Below are positions 1 through 6,229 of a stretch of 6,339 nt of DNA, piece after piece (position 1 is the stretch's first letter; every line of letters begins with the position of its first letter). The stretch lies in NCBI GenBank assembly GCA_009699615.1, contig WLNV01000093.1, positions 1-6,339 on the forward strand, read 5' to 3'. The notes under the pieces were generated by a model. The model was not told the origin of the DNA. It made no database searches and saw only the letters and a list, made by a program, of their open reading frames with translations. Origin of the DNA: Actinomycetota bacterium (GTDB lineage: Bacteria > Actinomycetota > Thermoleophilia > Solirubrobacterales > Solirubrobacteraceae). A program made the position numbers and the translations under genes.

Positions 1-2210
1 ACCTCGACGGCCTGCGTTTCATCGACGTCGGGCCAGCGCGCCATCGCTCCCTCGATGAAGCCGCGGCGGTGCGATTCGATTGCCTCAGCCGAACGTTTGC
101 GGCTCATCGCGCGGCGCAGCCCTGCAGCCTCGGCGGCGCTGAAGCCGGCGAAAGCCATCGCCACTTCGATCACCTGATCTTGAAAGATGATCGTGCCGAG
201 CGTCTCACGCAGGATCGGCTCTAGCGAGTGGTGCGGGTAAGGGATCTTGAAGTCGGGGTTTGCGTTCAGCGCTTGGCGCCGTTTGATGTAGGGATTGACG
301 GCGCCGCCTTGAATTGGCCCCGGCCTGACGATCGCGACCTGAATCGTTATCTCGTCAAGGTTTGCTGGCCTTGTGCGTCGCAGTGAGGCGATCTGCGCGC
401 GACTTTCGATCTGAAAGACGCCGGTTGTTTCGCCGCGCTGAATTGCTTCGTAAACCTGCGGGTCGTCGTAGGGAATTCGCGAGAGGTCTATTCGTTCGCC
501 TCGGCGTGCATCTATCTGTTCAACGCAGCGCTCGACGGCGGAGAGCATTCCAAGCCCGAGCAGATCGATCTTGAGGAAGCCTGCGTCGGCGCAGGAGTCC
601 TTGTCCCAGTGGGCGATCTGGCGCCCTTCGATCGCCGATGGAACCACCGGGCAGCAGTCGATCAGCGGCCTTGTCGCGACGATCATGCCGCCGGAGTGCT
701 GGGCCAAGTGGCGCGGCAGGCCGGAGGCTTCGCGCGCCAGCGCAGCGAGCCAGCGCCAGCGGCCGCTCTGCGCCCGCTCCTCACCGATCGCCTCGGCGAT
801 CTGCTCGTCAAAGCCGCGTAGCGACCAGCCTTCGCTGGAGCGGGCAACGCGCTCGATCTCCCCAGCCGGCAGCCCGAGCGCAGCGCCAAAGTCGCGGATT
901 GCCCCGCGCGCCTTGTAGGTCGGGAAGGCGGCAACGAGCGCCGTTCGCTCCACTCCGTAGCGCTGGTGGATCCGCGGGATCAGCTTCTCGCGAATGTCGC
1001 GCGGGAAATCGAGATCAATGTCAGGCAGCTCGGTGATCTGCTCGCTTAAGAAGCGGCCAAGAAGGAGCCGGTTGGCGACAGGATCTACGTGAGAGAGGCC
1101 TGTTAGGTAACAGACGATCGAGGAGACCGAGGAGCCGCGCCCACGGCCCGGCGGCAACAGCGCGCGGGCGCTGCTGGGGCCGCGCACCTCGGCGGCGACT
1201 TCGCGCGCAAGCTCCAACATGTCGCGGTGCAGCAGGAAGAAACCGGAGAGGCCAAGCCCGGCGATGATCTTCAACTCTTCACTGAGCCTTGCGGCGGCCT
1301 CGTCGCGTAATGGGTGGCCGTGCGGGTAGCGGTGATCGAAACTGGCCTGGCAGGCCTGCACGAGATCACGGTCGGCGCCGCCGTCCTCAGCGCCCGGGTA
1401 GCGGTAGCCGAGGTCACTCGTTAGGTCGAACTGGCAGCGCTCGGCGATCCGCTCCGTTTCCGCGAGCGCCTCGGGGTGGTCTTCAAAGCGTGCTGCCATC
1501 GCTTGCGGGCTCGCTAGTACGTGGCTGTGGTTGCCGCGCCGCTGCGGCTCGCAGCCGTCGAGCGTGAGGTGGCTGCGGACGGCGACGAAGGTGTCCTGCA
1601 GCGGCGCGCGGCTTGCCGCGTGGGCGTGGACGTTGCCGCTTGCGACGCAGGGAACGCCGAGCAGCCGCGCGCGCTCGGCCAGCTCACGGCCCAGAGCGCG
1701 GTCATGGCGCGCGAACGGGCGCTGAAGTTCGATCCGCAGATCGTCACGGCCGAAGGCCGTCAGCAGGCGACGCAGGCTTGGCTCGTCGTGGAAGCCGTGG
1801 CCGGCGCAGCCGCTGAGGCAGATCAGCCCTTTCGTGTGGGCTTCAATCTGTTCGAGCGTCAGCTCCGGCTGCCCGCGCTCGCGGCCGTCGCGGGTGTGCG
1901 CGTGGGCCAGCGTCAAAAGGCGACAGAGGTTGCTCCAGCCCTGCGCGTCTTTGACCAGCAGCGTTAGGTGGTGGTGCTCAGCGTCGTCCTCGCGCTCGTG
2001 GACGACGCGAACCTCAGCGCCGTGGATCGCCTTCAGCCCAGCCCCCTTCGCGGCCTGCGCGAACTCCATCGCGCCGCAGAGATTGTCGTGGTCGGTAAGC
2101 GCCAGCGCGCGGTAGCCGTGAGCGACGGCGGCGTCAACGAGCTCATCGGGACTCGAGGCACCATCGAGGAAGGAAAAGGCCGAATGACAGTGGAGTTCCG
2201 CGTACAACAC
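1..2210 (-). CDS. dnaE2: Error-prone DNA polymerase DnaE2 (C-family), N-terminal ~736 residues; 3' end beyond the left edge
   Basis: This is the catalytic translesion polymerase of the SOS mutasome, which extends DNA past lesions at the cost of mutations. The frame is open from 2210 to the left edge with no stop. The PHP domain opens at residues 5-19 (ELHCHSAFSFLDGAS), with the second PHP motif TDHDN at 39-43. The catalytic motif PDIDLDF covers residues 396-402 (D397 and D399), and the third acidic residue is D549 in FLKIDLLGLG. VRPGPIQGG (about 628-636) and FQIESRAQ are typical of DnaE2. The missing C-terminus should hold the rest of the tandem HhH and OB domains. The start is GTG at 2210 or TTG at 2207. 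Neither has a Shine-Dalgarno sequence, and the GTG touches the LexA box, so the mRNA is probably leaderless. TTG lies 2 nt beyond the box, like imuB's 3 nt. The family call is strong because of the iterated DnaE2 motifs; only the exact start is uncertain. Confidence 0.96.
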   Translation of the reverse strand, partial: MLYAELHCHSAFSFLDGASSPDELVDAAVAHGYRALALTDHDNLCGAMEFAQAAKGAGLKAIHGAEVRVVHEREDDAEHHHLTLLVKDAQGWSNLCRLLTLAHAHTRDGRERGQPELTLEQIEAHTKGLICLSGCAGHGFHDEPSLRRLLTAFGRDDLRIELQRPFARHDRALGRELAERARLLGVPCVASGNVHAHAASRAPLQDTFVAVRSHLTLDGCEPQRRGNHSHVLASPQAMAARFEDHPEALAETERIAERCQFDLTSDLGYRYPGAEDGGADRDLVQACQASFDHRYPHGHPLRDEAAARLSEELKIIAGLGLSGFFLLHRDMLELAREVAAEVRGPSSARALLPPGRGRGSSVSSIVCYLTGLSHVDPVANRLLLGRFLSEQITELPDIDLDFPRDIREKLIPRIHQRYGVERTALVAAFPTYKARGAIRDFGAALGLPAGEIERVARSSEGWSLRGFDEQIAEAIGEERAQSGRWRWLAALAREASGLPRHLAQHSGGMIVATRPLIDCCPVVPSAIEGRQIAHWDKDSCADAGFLKIDLLGLGMLSAVERCVEQIDARRGERIDLSRIPYDDPQVYEAIQRGETTGVFQIESRAQIASLRRTRPANLDEITIQVAIVRPGPIQGGAVNPYIKRRQALNANPDFKIPYPHHSLEPILRETLGTIIFQDQVIEVAMAFAGFSAAEAAGLRRAMSRKRSAEAIESHRRGFIEGAMARWPDVDETQAVE

Positions 2211-2223
2211 GAACGTATGTTCG
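2210..2223 (-). promoter_or_regulatory. LexA operator (SOS box) of dnaE2
   Basis: CGAAC-GTAT-GTTCG is a full match to the Gram-positive/actinobacterial LexA site CGAAC-N4-GTTCG. With three flanking bases it is part of a 17-bp stretch (2210-2226) identical to the one at imuB. It abuts the dnaE2 start, so bound LexA would cover the transcription start. On the minus strand TACGTT inside the box could act as a TANNNT -10 element (inference). It sits inside the short gap after the pilin-like gene, so dnaE2 has its own SOS promoter even if it is also reached by read-through. Confidence 0.92.
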
Positions 2224-2277
2224 CATCATTGCGCGCGCTTTGTGGAATTCTTTTCCCGCCTCCCGAATTGCCCGCCA

Positions 2278-3531
2278 CTACCCCTGCAGACAGTCGCTGC
2301 GCGCGCGCCAGTTCTGGTCGATTCCGCGCACGCGGGCGTCGAGCAGGGTCGCGTTCTCGACGCTGCGCTGGTAATTGCCGGCCAGCCCCACGCCGGCGCC
2401 GAGTTTGCCGCCAAAGCCGCTGCGGCGGCCCTCGATTCCATAGCTGCGGACGAGCGTGACGCCGTCGCTGTTGATCCTTGCCTTCAGCGCCTCGGAGACT
2501 CTTGCCGCCGGGCCGAAGCCGACGCCGCGGTCCCGTAGCGCGGCGATGAACGAGGCGGCCACCGCGCGGCTCGCGGCATTACTGAGATCAAGATGCTGCT
2601 CAACCTCGACCAGCATCCCCTGACGCAGTGGCAGACTGCCGACGCCGGAGACGAGCGTGCTGACGGCCCCGGGCAGCTTCGCGCCGGCGTGGAAGCGGCG
2701 CGCATCGAAAACGCCAAGGTCGATCGGATTGCCAGCGCGGTCGAGCGTCAACGTGTAGAGCTCGCTGTGGCGCAGGCCACCCTCAACGCCGCTGGCAGGC
2801 AGTGGTGAGAGGTCGGCGAGCAGCTCGTTGCGGCGGGCGATAGTGAGCGTGCGCTGGCCTGTGCGGTGGTCGAGCCGCTCGCCGACGAGATCCTCGGCCT
2901 CGAAGCTGATCCCAGCGGCGGCGAGACGGCCGCCGATGATGCCGCTCAGGCCACTCTCACCAAAACTGATGTCGGCAGGCGGCGGGGCGGCGCGGCGAGC
3001 AGGCGGCGAAGTCAACGGTGGCCTGCCGCGACCGGTCATCGTCGCTGCCGCCGGCGCAAGCTGCGCGATCAACCGCTCGGCCGCCGCTGCGTTGGGAACC
3101 GTCCAGGCGCGACCGCGGGCGATGCGGCCGCTGAAAGAGCCGCTCGCCGCGGCGCCGAACTCGGCGCCACCGACGGAGACGCTGCCGCCGGCCGTCAACT
3201 CAAGGCCAGCGCCGCCGCTCTCGACCAGCGTCACCAACTCGGTTCCGTCGGAGCTGCGCTGGCGGATGATTGTGCGGCCACCGGCGAGGCGGATCACGGC
3301 GACAACGACGACAAGATCTTGGCTCGTCGTCTGCGCGCCGATGACACACGGCGCGCGGTCGCGCTCGCAGTCGCCGCCGCCGACGACGCAGATGCCGCGC
3401 GCGAACTGCGCCAACACGGAAGCCGCCAGCCCTTCGCCTTTGACCGCCATCGCGCCGCCGCCGACCACCAGCGTTGAGATCACGAGTAGGACGATGTACT
3501 CAAGGCTGGCTTGGCCGCTGTCGTTGCGCAC
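2278..3531 (-). CDS. Flp/TadE-like (class III) prepilin domain fused to a ~390-residue extracytoplasmic region; function unknown
   Basis: The N-terminus MRNDSG|QASLEY is a class III/Flp-type prepilin signal: a short charged leader, Gly at the predicted cleavage site, Glu at +5 and Tyr at +6. A hydrophobic segment follows (about residues 11-30). The mature protein should be inserted in, or assembled from, the membrane with the rest outside. Cys48, Cys55 and Cys62 lie just after the membrane segment and Cys414 is near the C-terminus; I see no others, so disulfides are plausible. Gly-rich beta-type stretches lie at about 108-135 and 190-215, separated by a Pro/Ala linker (about 169-186), and another at 371-385. 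At 417 residues it is far longer than an ordinary Flp pilin. The start is a GTG, the only start that places the leader correctly, with no clear Shine-Dalgarno. It lies 90 nt after the ImuB C-terminal gene and 67 nt before dnaE2. I do not recognise a named family for the long domain, and no pilus assembly genes are in the window. Confidence 0.72.
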   Translation of the reverse strand: MRNDSGQASLEYIVLLVISTLVVGGGAMAVKGEGLAASVLAQFARGICVVGGGDCERDRAPCVIGAQTTSQDLVVVVAVIRLAGGRTIIRQRSSDGTELVTLVESGGAGLELTAGGSVSVGGAEFGAAASGSFSGRIARGRAWTVPNAAAAERLIAQLAPAAATMTGRGRPPLTSPPARRAAPPPADISFGESGLSGIIGGRLAAAGISFEAEDLVGERLDHRTGQRTLTIARRNELLADLSPLPASGVEGGLRHSELYTLTLDRAGNPIDLGVFDARRFHAGAKLPGAVSTLVSGVGSLPLRQGMLVEVEQHLDLSNAASRAVAASFIAALRDRGVGFGPAARVSEALKARINSDGVTLVRSYGIEGRRSGFGGKLGAGVGLAGNYQRSVENATLLDARVRGIDQNWRARSDCLQG

Positions 3532-3585
3532 ACGGCAGAAGTTGGCGGCGCGCCGGTTACGCCGCTACTGCCAGTCAGCGCCGCA

Positions 3586-3603
3586 GCGCGCACGGCGGCG
3601 CGC
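3586..3603 (-). repeat. GC-only inverted repeat in the gap upstream of the pilin-like gene
   Basis: Two GCGCGC arms flank a 6-base spacer in the 90-nt gap between the ImuB C-terminal gene and the pilin-like gene. A short hairpin is possible in the transcript, but there is no U-tract, and such arms arise easily in DNA this rich in GC. I can support it only as a possible structure, not as a terminator. Confidence 0.25.
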
Positions 3604-3621
3604 AGCCTCAGCCCTCAACAC

Positions 3622-3867
3622 TCAGCGATGGCGGAACCAGCCGCCGCCGACAAGGTCGCGAAAGACGACGAGGTCTCCCCCCTCGATAGTGACAAGCTCC
3701 CAGTAGCGCCGGCGCAATGGCTGCTCGCTCCACCAGCTGTCCTCAACCAGCCACGATTCGCGCACGGCGCTGATCTCGCTGCCCTCAACCTCGAGCGGCC
3801 TGCCGCCAACGCCAGCGCAGACGCGGACCGCGCGCGGCGCGCCGAGCCTCCTTGCAGCCGGCGTCAT
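3622..3867 (-). CDS. Stand-alone ImuB C-terminal domain protein (DUF6504-like), 81 residues
   Basis: The ORF starts with an ATG overlapping the imuB stop by 4 nt (ATGA), so translation is probably coupled to imuB. Residues 36-57 carry the Trp- and Arg-rich core RESWLVEDSWWSEQPLRRRY, followed by VVFRDL (67-72) and WFRH near the end. This pattern resembles the domain that closes many full-length ImuB proteins and also exists as small free-standing proteins (DUF6504, from memory). Upstream, PRAVRV at 11-16 resembles the segment that normally links the ImuB core to this domain. The simplest reading is that a usual single polypeptide is encoded here as two subunits that reassemble. A sequencing frameshift that split one gene is the main alternative, although the clean ATGA junction argues against it. 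The role in the mutasome is inferred from position and similarity. Confidence 0.78.
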   Translation of the reverse strand: MTPAARRLGAPRAVRVCAGVGGRPLEVEGSEISAVRESWLVEDSWWSEQPLRRRYWELVTIEGGDLVVFRDLVGGGWFRHR

Positions 3868-5039
3868 CGCTCATAAGGGGTTAGAACGGCGCGACGCTCA
3901 GGGATCCGCGACTGAGGGTCGGCCAGCAACACGCGCAGCGCGGCCTGCGGCCCGGCAAGCGCGCGCAGCTGGCCAATCGCCTCGCTCAGCCTCCCGGCAC
4001 GGCGGAACTCTTCGTCATCGAAGAGCGCCTCTGCCGGCGGCGTCGGCGGGCCGAGTTGCTCAGCGGCCAGCCGCAGCGACTTCGCCGGAGCCGGCAGCAG
4101 CGCCAGCCGTAGAGCCAGCGCGGTGCGGATTCGCAGCGCGTCGCTGAGCGGCTCGCGGAAGACGACGCGCTCGCGCCAGGTTCCGCCCTCGGTCAACTCA
4201 GCCGAGAGCGTTGCTGCGCGCAGCGTGCGGCCACCCAGTTCGTTGCGGGCGAGCAAAGAGTCAACGAGCATTTCGAGCGCGACCGCGAGCTGCGGACCGG
4301 AGGCCGATTCGATCAGCGTCAGCGTCTCTTCCAGCGGTTCACTTGGCTTACGCGGCCGCAGCGGGCGGTCGTTCCCATGCGCCATCTCCCAAGCCGTTAT
4401 TCCGGCGCGGCCGAAGCGATCGGAGACGCTGCCGCGAGGCAGGGCGGCGAGCTGGCCGAGCGTCGTGATTCCAAAGCGGCCTAGCGGCTCCACGAGCTTC
4501 GCCGTCGCTGGCTCGCGCGCCAGCAGCGCGACTGGGGCGCCGGCCAGCTGCGCGGCGCCGTCAACTACCGACGGCCTGCGACTGCGAGCCTGCTCTGCGG
4601 CGACGACGGCGCAGAAACGCGACGACCCGGCTCCGATCCGCGCCGGCAACTTCAGCGCCGCGCGTGTTGCCTTCACGACACCGTCGAGCGAGCCGCCGTG
4701 CAGGCGACCGAGCCCGCGCGCCTCAAAACAGGCGAGCCCCACTCCCCCGTCCTCGACCTGAGCGCCGACCGACTCGAGCCGCACCAACACCCGCTCCCAG
4801 CTATCGGCAACGGCAACCGGGTCGGCAGCGATCAGCCGCAGCCGCGGAGCGCGAGCCAAGGCCTCGGCGATCTTCATTCCGGGCGCTACTCCGAGCGCCT
4901 CGGCAGCCGGCGAAACCTCACCTACCAGCGCAGCGCGGCCCGGCTCCGGCGCCAGTGCCAGCGGCCCCTCGGCCAGCGCGGCTCGGCCACCGGCAGCGAT
5001 TGCGAGCGAGAAGCGGGGCAGTATGACGGCGACAACCAT
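3864..5039 (-). CDS. imuB: ImuB-like Y-family pseudopolymerase (mutasome adaptor), core without its usual C-terminal domain
   Basis: ImuB links DnaE2 to the sliding clamp during SOS mutagenesis and is not itself a polymerase. The 391-residue protein follows the Y-family layout. Residues 94-115 (QVEDGGVGLACFEARGLGRL..) match the place where active enzymes carry SIDE, but Gly101 and Leu102 replace the catalytic Asp-Glu, and the N-terminal metal-binding Asp is also absent (VVAVILPRFS). RIGAGSSRFCAVVAAEQA (134-151) is the palm/fingers helix motif; FGITTLGQLAALPRG (189-203) is the HhH/thumb; the little finger follows to about 320. EALFDD (337-342) may be a degenerate clamp-binding site. The chain ends with SRIPERRAVLTPYER, after which full-length ImuB normally continues. 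ATG 5039 is preferred over the upstream TTG at 5078, which would translate through the LexA box. It lacks a Shine-Dalgarno and lies 3 nt past the box. Confidence 0.92.
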   Translation of the reverse strand: MVVAVILPRFSLAIAAGGRAALAEGPLALAPEPGRAALVGEVSPAAEALGVAPGMKIAEALARAPRLRLIAADPVAVADSWERVLVRLESVGAQVEDGGVGLACFEARGLGRLHGGSLDGVVKATRAALKLPARIGAGSSRFCAVVAAEQARSRRPSVVDGAAQLAGAPVALLAREPATAKLVEPLGRFGITTLGQLAALPRGSVSDRFGRAGITAWEMAHGNDRPLRPRKPSEPLEETLTLIESASGPQLAVALEMLVDSLLARNELGGRTLRAATLSAELTEGGTWRERVVFREPLSDALRIRTALALRLALLPAPAKSLRLAAEQLGPPTPPAEALFDDEEFRRAGRLSEAIGQLRALAGPQAALRVLLADPQSRIPERRAVLTPYER

Positions 5040-5042
5040 AAG

Positions 5043-5056
5043 CGAACGTATGTTCG
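5043..5056 (-). promoter_or_regulatory. LexA operator (SOS box) of imuB
   Basis: CGAAC-GTAT-GTTCG, flanked by G and C to give 8-base outer symmetry (GCGAAC...GTTCGC), ends 3 nt before the imuB ATG. The 17 bp from 5043 to 5059 are identical to 2210-2226 at dnaE2. The position between the acetyltransferase stop and the imuB start makes it a dedicated SOS switch for imuB and the overlapping C-terminal gene, possibly also the pilin-like gene by read-through. TACGTT within the box could serve as the -10 element of a leaderless transcript (inference). Confidence 0.93.
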
Positions 5057-5084
5057 CATAGCTACCGCTGCCGATCAAGCTGCG

Positions 5085-5097
5085 GGCGGGATCCGCC
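5085..5097 (-). repeat. Short GGCGG/CCGCC inverted repeat between the acetyltransferase gene and imuB
   Basis: 5-bp GC arms around a 3-base loop lie 11 nt after the acetyltransferase stop. It might give a small hairpin in that mRNA, but no U-tract follows on the minus strand and the loop is tight, so it is a weak terminator candidate at best. Confidence 0.3.
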
Positions 5098-5108
5098 GTT
5101 TCTGCGGG

Positions 5109-6137
5109 CTAGGCGTTCCTGCGCTCGAACGCCAGCTCAGCCTGCGCGACGATCGCGTCGGCGAGCGACTCAATATGCGGGTTCAACAGCTGCCAGGCGC
5201 TGCGATCGACCTGCGGATCGTCGAGCCACTGCAGCAGCAGTAGGTCGCAGTGGCCGCGCATCTCCGGCAAGAAGGCCGCGTACGAGAAGCCCTGATCGAG
5301 CAGCCCAGCAAGCGCCGACGCCGGCTCGTTGGTCGGGATCCGCAGCTCAATGAAGCGAGCCCCCGCTGCCTGCGCCTCGTCGCGGGCGGCGGCGACCGCG
5401 GCATGAAGATCGGCGCCAATCGTCTCGACCTCAATCCCCGCGCTAGCCATCGCATCATTGAACGCGGAACTGAGCACGGTCGCCTTCGGCAACACCAGAT
5501 CTTGCGGCGGCTCGGTCTGGATAGTCCTCGGCCAATCAGTTGGCTCCAGCGCTAGCGCGACAAGCTCGGCGTACTCCGGCGGAAGCCAAACATCATGCTG
5601 GCGCATCTGTGCCATCGGGCCAAAGGCCATCGCCAACGAGATTCGTCCAACCTCGGTCTCTTGTTCGAAGCCTTCGAGGTCGATGTGAATGAGGCACTTG
5701 AGGCGCATGCCGGTGATCGCGCCGCGATCCCAGCGCGTAACGACGATCTCCTGCGTCGCGGTGTGAACCAGCACCGGCTCGCCCATCACCCACTTGACGC
5801 CCCGCTGCACGAGCCGGTCGTGGAGGTTCGCTTCCATCCGTGAGGCGACCCCGTGGCCGCGGTAGCGCTCGTCGGTGATCGTCATGCCGCTCTCGGCAAC
5901 GACCGGGCCATGGAAGACGAAGGCCCAGTGGCCAACAACTTCGTCGTCGCCAGTTACCGCGACTTCGCTGATCTGAAGACCAGCCTCTTGGTCGGCGAAG
6001 AAGAGTTCGGGGTGGTAAATCCGTTCGTGGATGTAGCCATCGCCGTAGCAGCGCCGGACCAGCTCAGCGACGCCGACGGCATCCTCCTCCGTCATCGGGC
6101 GGACTTCGACCGGCTCGTCTCTTTCGGCCTCTTCCAT
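5109..6137 (-). CDS. GNAT-family N-acetyltransferase, two-part, substrate unknown
   Basis: GNAT enzymes transfer an acetyl group from acetyl-CoA to an amine; the acceptor here cannot be told. The 342-residue protein opens with the strand VEVRPMTEEDAVGVAELV (10-27). The acetyl-CoA pyrophosphate-binding motif A is DERYRGHGVASRM (89-101), the R-x-x-G-x-G/A signature, preceded by the strand VAESGMTITD. The region HTATQEIVVTRWDRGAITGMRL (125-146) resembles GNAT domains that I recall being fused to RsbW-like anti-sigma kinase domains; none is present here. Residues 245-305 (ARFIELRIPTN.., then GFSYAAFLP) look like a degenerate second GNAT-like half. The start is ATG 6137; a TTG/GTG-type start at 6266 would run through rnpB and is rejected. 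No Shine-Dalgarno is visible, and TATCCT at 6145-6150 sits 7 nt upstream, as for a leaderless message. It lies between rnpB and the SOS genes; any link with DNA damage is unproven because no LexA box precedes it. Confidence 0.88.
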   Translation of the reverse strand: MEEAERDEPVEVRPMTEEDAVGVAELVRRCYGDGYIHERIYHPELFFADQEAGLQISEVAVTGDDEVVGHWAFVFHGPVVAESGMTITDERYRGHGVASRMEANLHDRLVQRGVKWVMGEPVLVHTATQEIVVTRWDRGAITGMRLKCLIHIDLEGFEQETEVGRISLAMAFGPMAQMRQHDVWLPPEYAELVALALEPTDWPRTIQTEPPQDLVLPKATVLSSAFNDAMASAGIEVETIGADLHAAVAAARDEAQAAGARFIELRIPTNEPASALAGLLDQGFSYAAFLPEMRGHCDLLLLQWLDDPQVDRSAWQLLNPHIESLADAIVAQAELAFERRNA

Positions 6138-6144
6138 CGGCGGG

Positions 6145-6150
6145 AGGATA
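6145..6150 (-). promoter_or_regulatory. Possible -10 element of a leaderless acetyltransferase transcript
   Basis: On the minus strand TATCCT fits a TANNNT-type -10 hexamer and ends 7 nt before the ATG at 6137, so transcription would start at or next to the start codon. TTGTGC at 6166-6171 could be a weak -35, but the 15-nt spacing is short. The call rests mainly on the absence of a Shine-Dalgarno and is tentative. Confidence 0.35.
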
Positions 6151-6192
6151 GATCGAACTGGGGCGGCACAAGCAAACCCAGAACGCAGAGCC

Positions 6193-6223
6193 AAATAGAA
6201 AGGGCCCCGCAAGCGAGGCCCTT
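6193..6223 (-). terminator. Rho-independent terminator of rnpB
   Basis: Read on the minus strand, a 10-bp stem AAGGGCCTCG/CGGGGCCCTT with a CUUG tetraloop is followed by TCTATTT. One stem pair is G-U on this strand but a C-A mismatch on the other, which supports termination of minus-strand transcripts. It directly follows the RNase P RNA 3' end and isolates the acetyltransferase gene from rnpB transcription. Confidence 0.87.
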
Positions 6224-6229
6224 CCCTTA

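Noticed and set aside
1521..1967. 148-residue plus-strand ORF
   Set aside because: It lies wholly antisense to the well-supported dnaE2 frame and shows no recognisable motif.
2033..2278. Minus-strand ORF overlapping the dnaE2 start with tandem ATG codons at about 2226-2231
   Set aside because: It is out of frame with DnaE2, crosses the LexA box, and its product has no recognisable features.
2828..3706. 292-residue plus-strand ORF opposite the pilin-like gene
   Set aside because: Ala/Arg/Pro/Ser-rich composition without motifs, typical of an antisense frame in high-GC DNA; it also overlaps the ImuB C-terminal gene.
5040..5078. TTG start giving a 13-residue N-terminal extension of ImuB
   Set aside because: It would translate through the LexA box, and the Y-family homology begins only at the internal ATG 5039.
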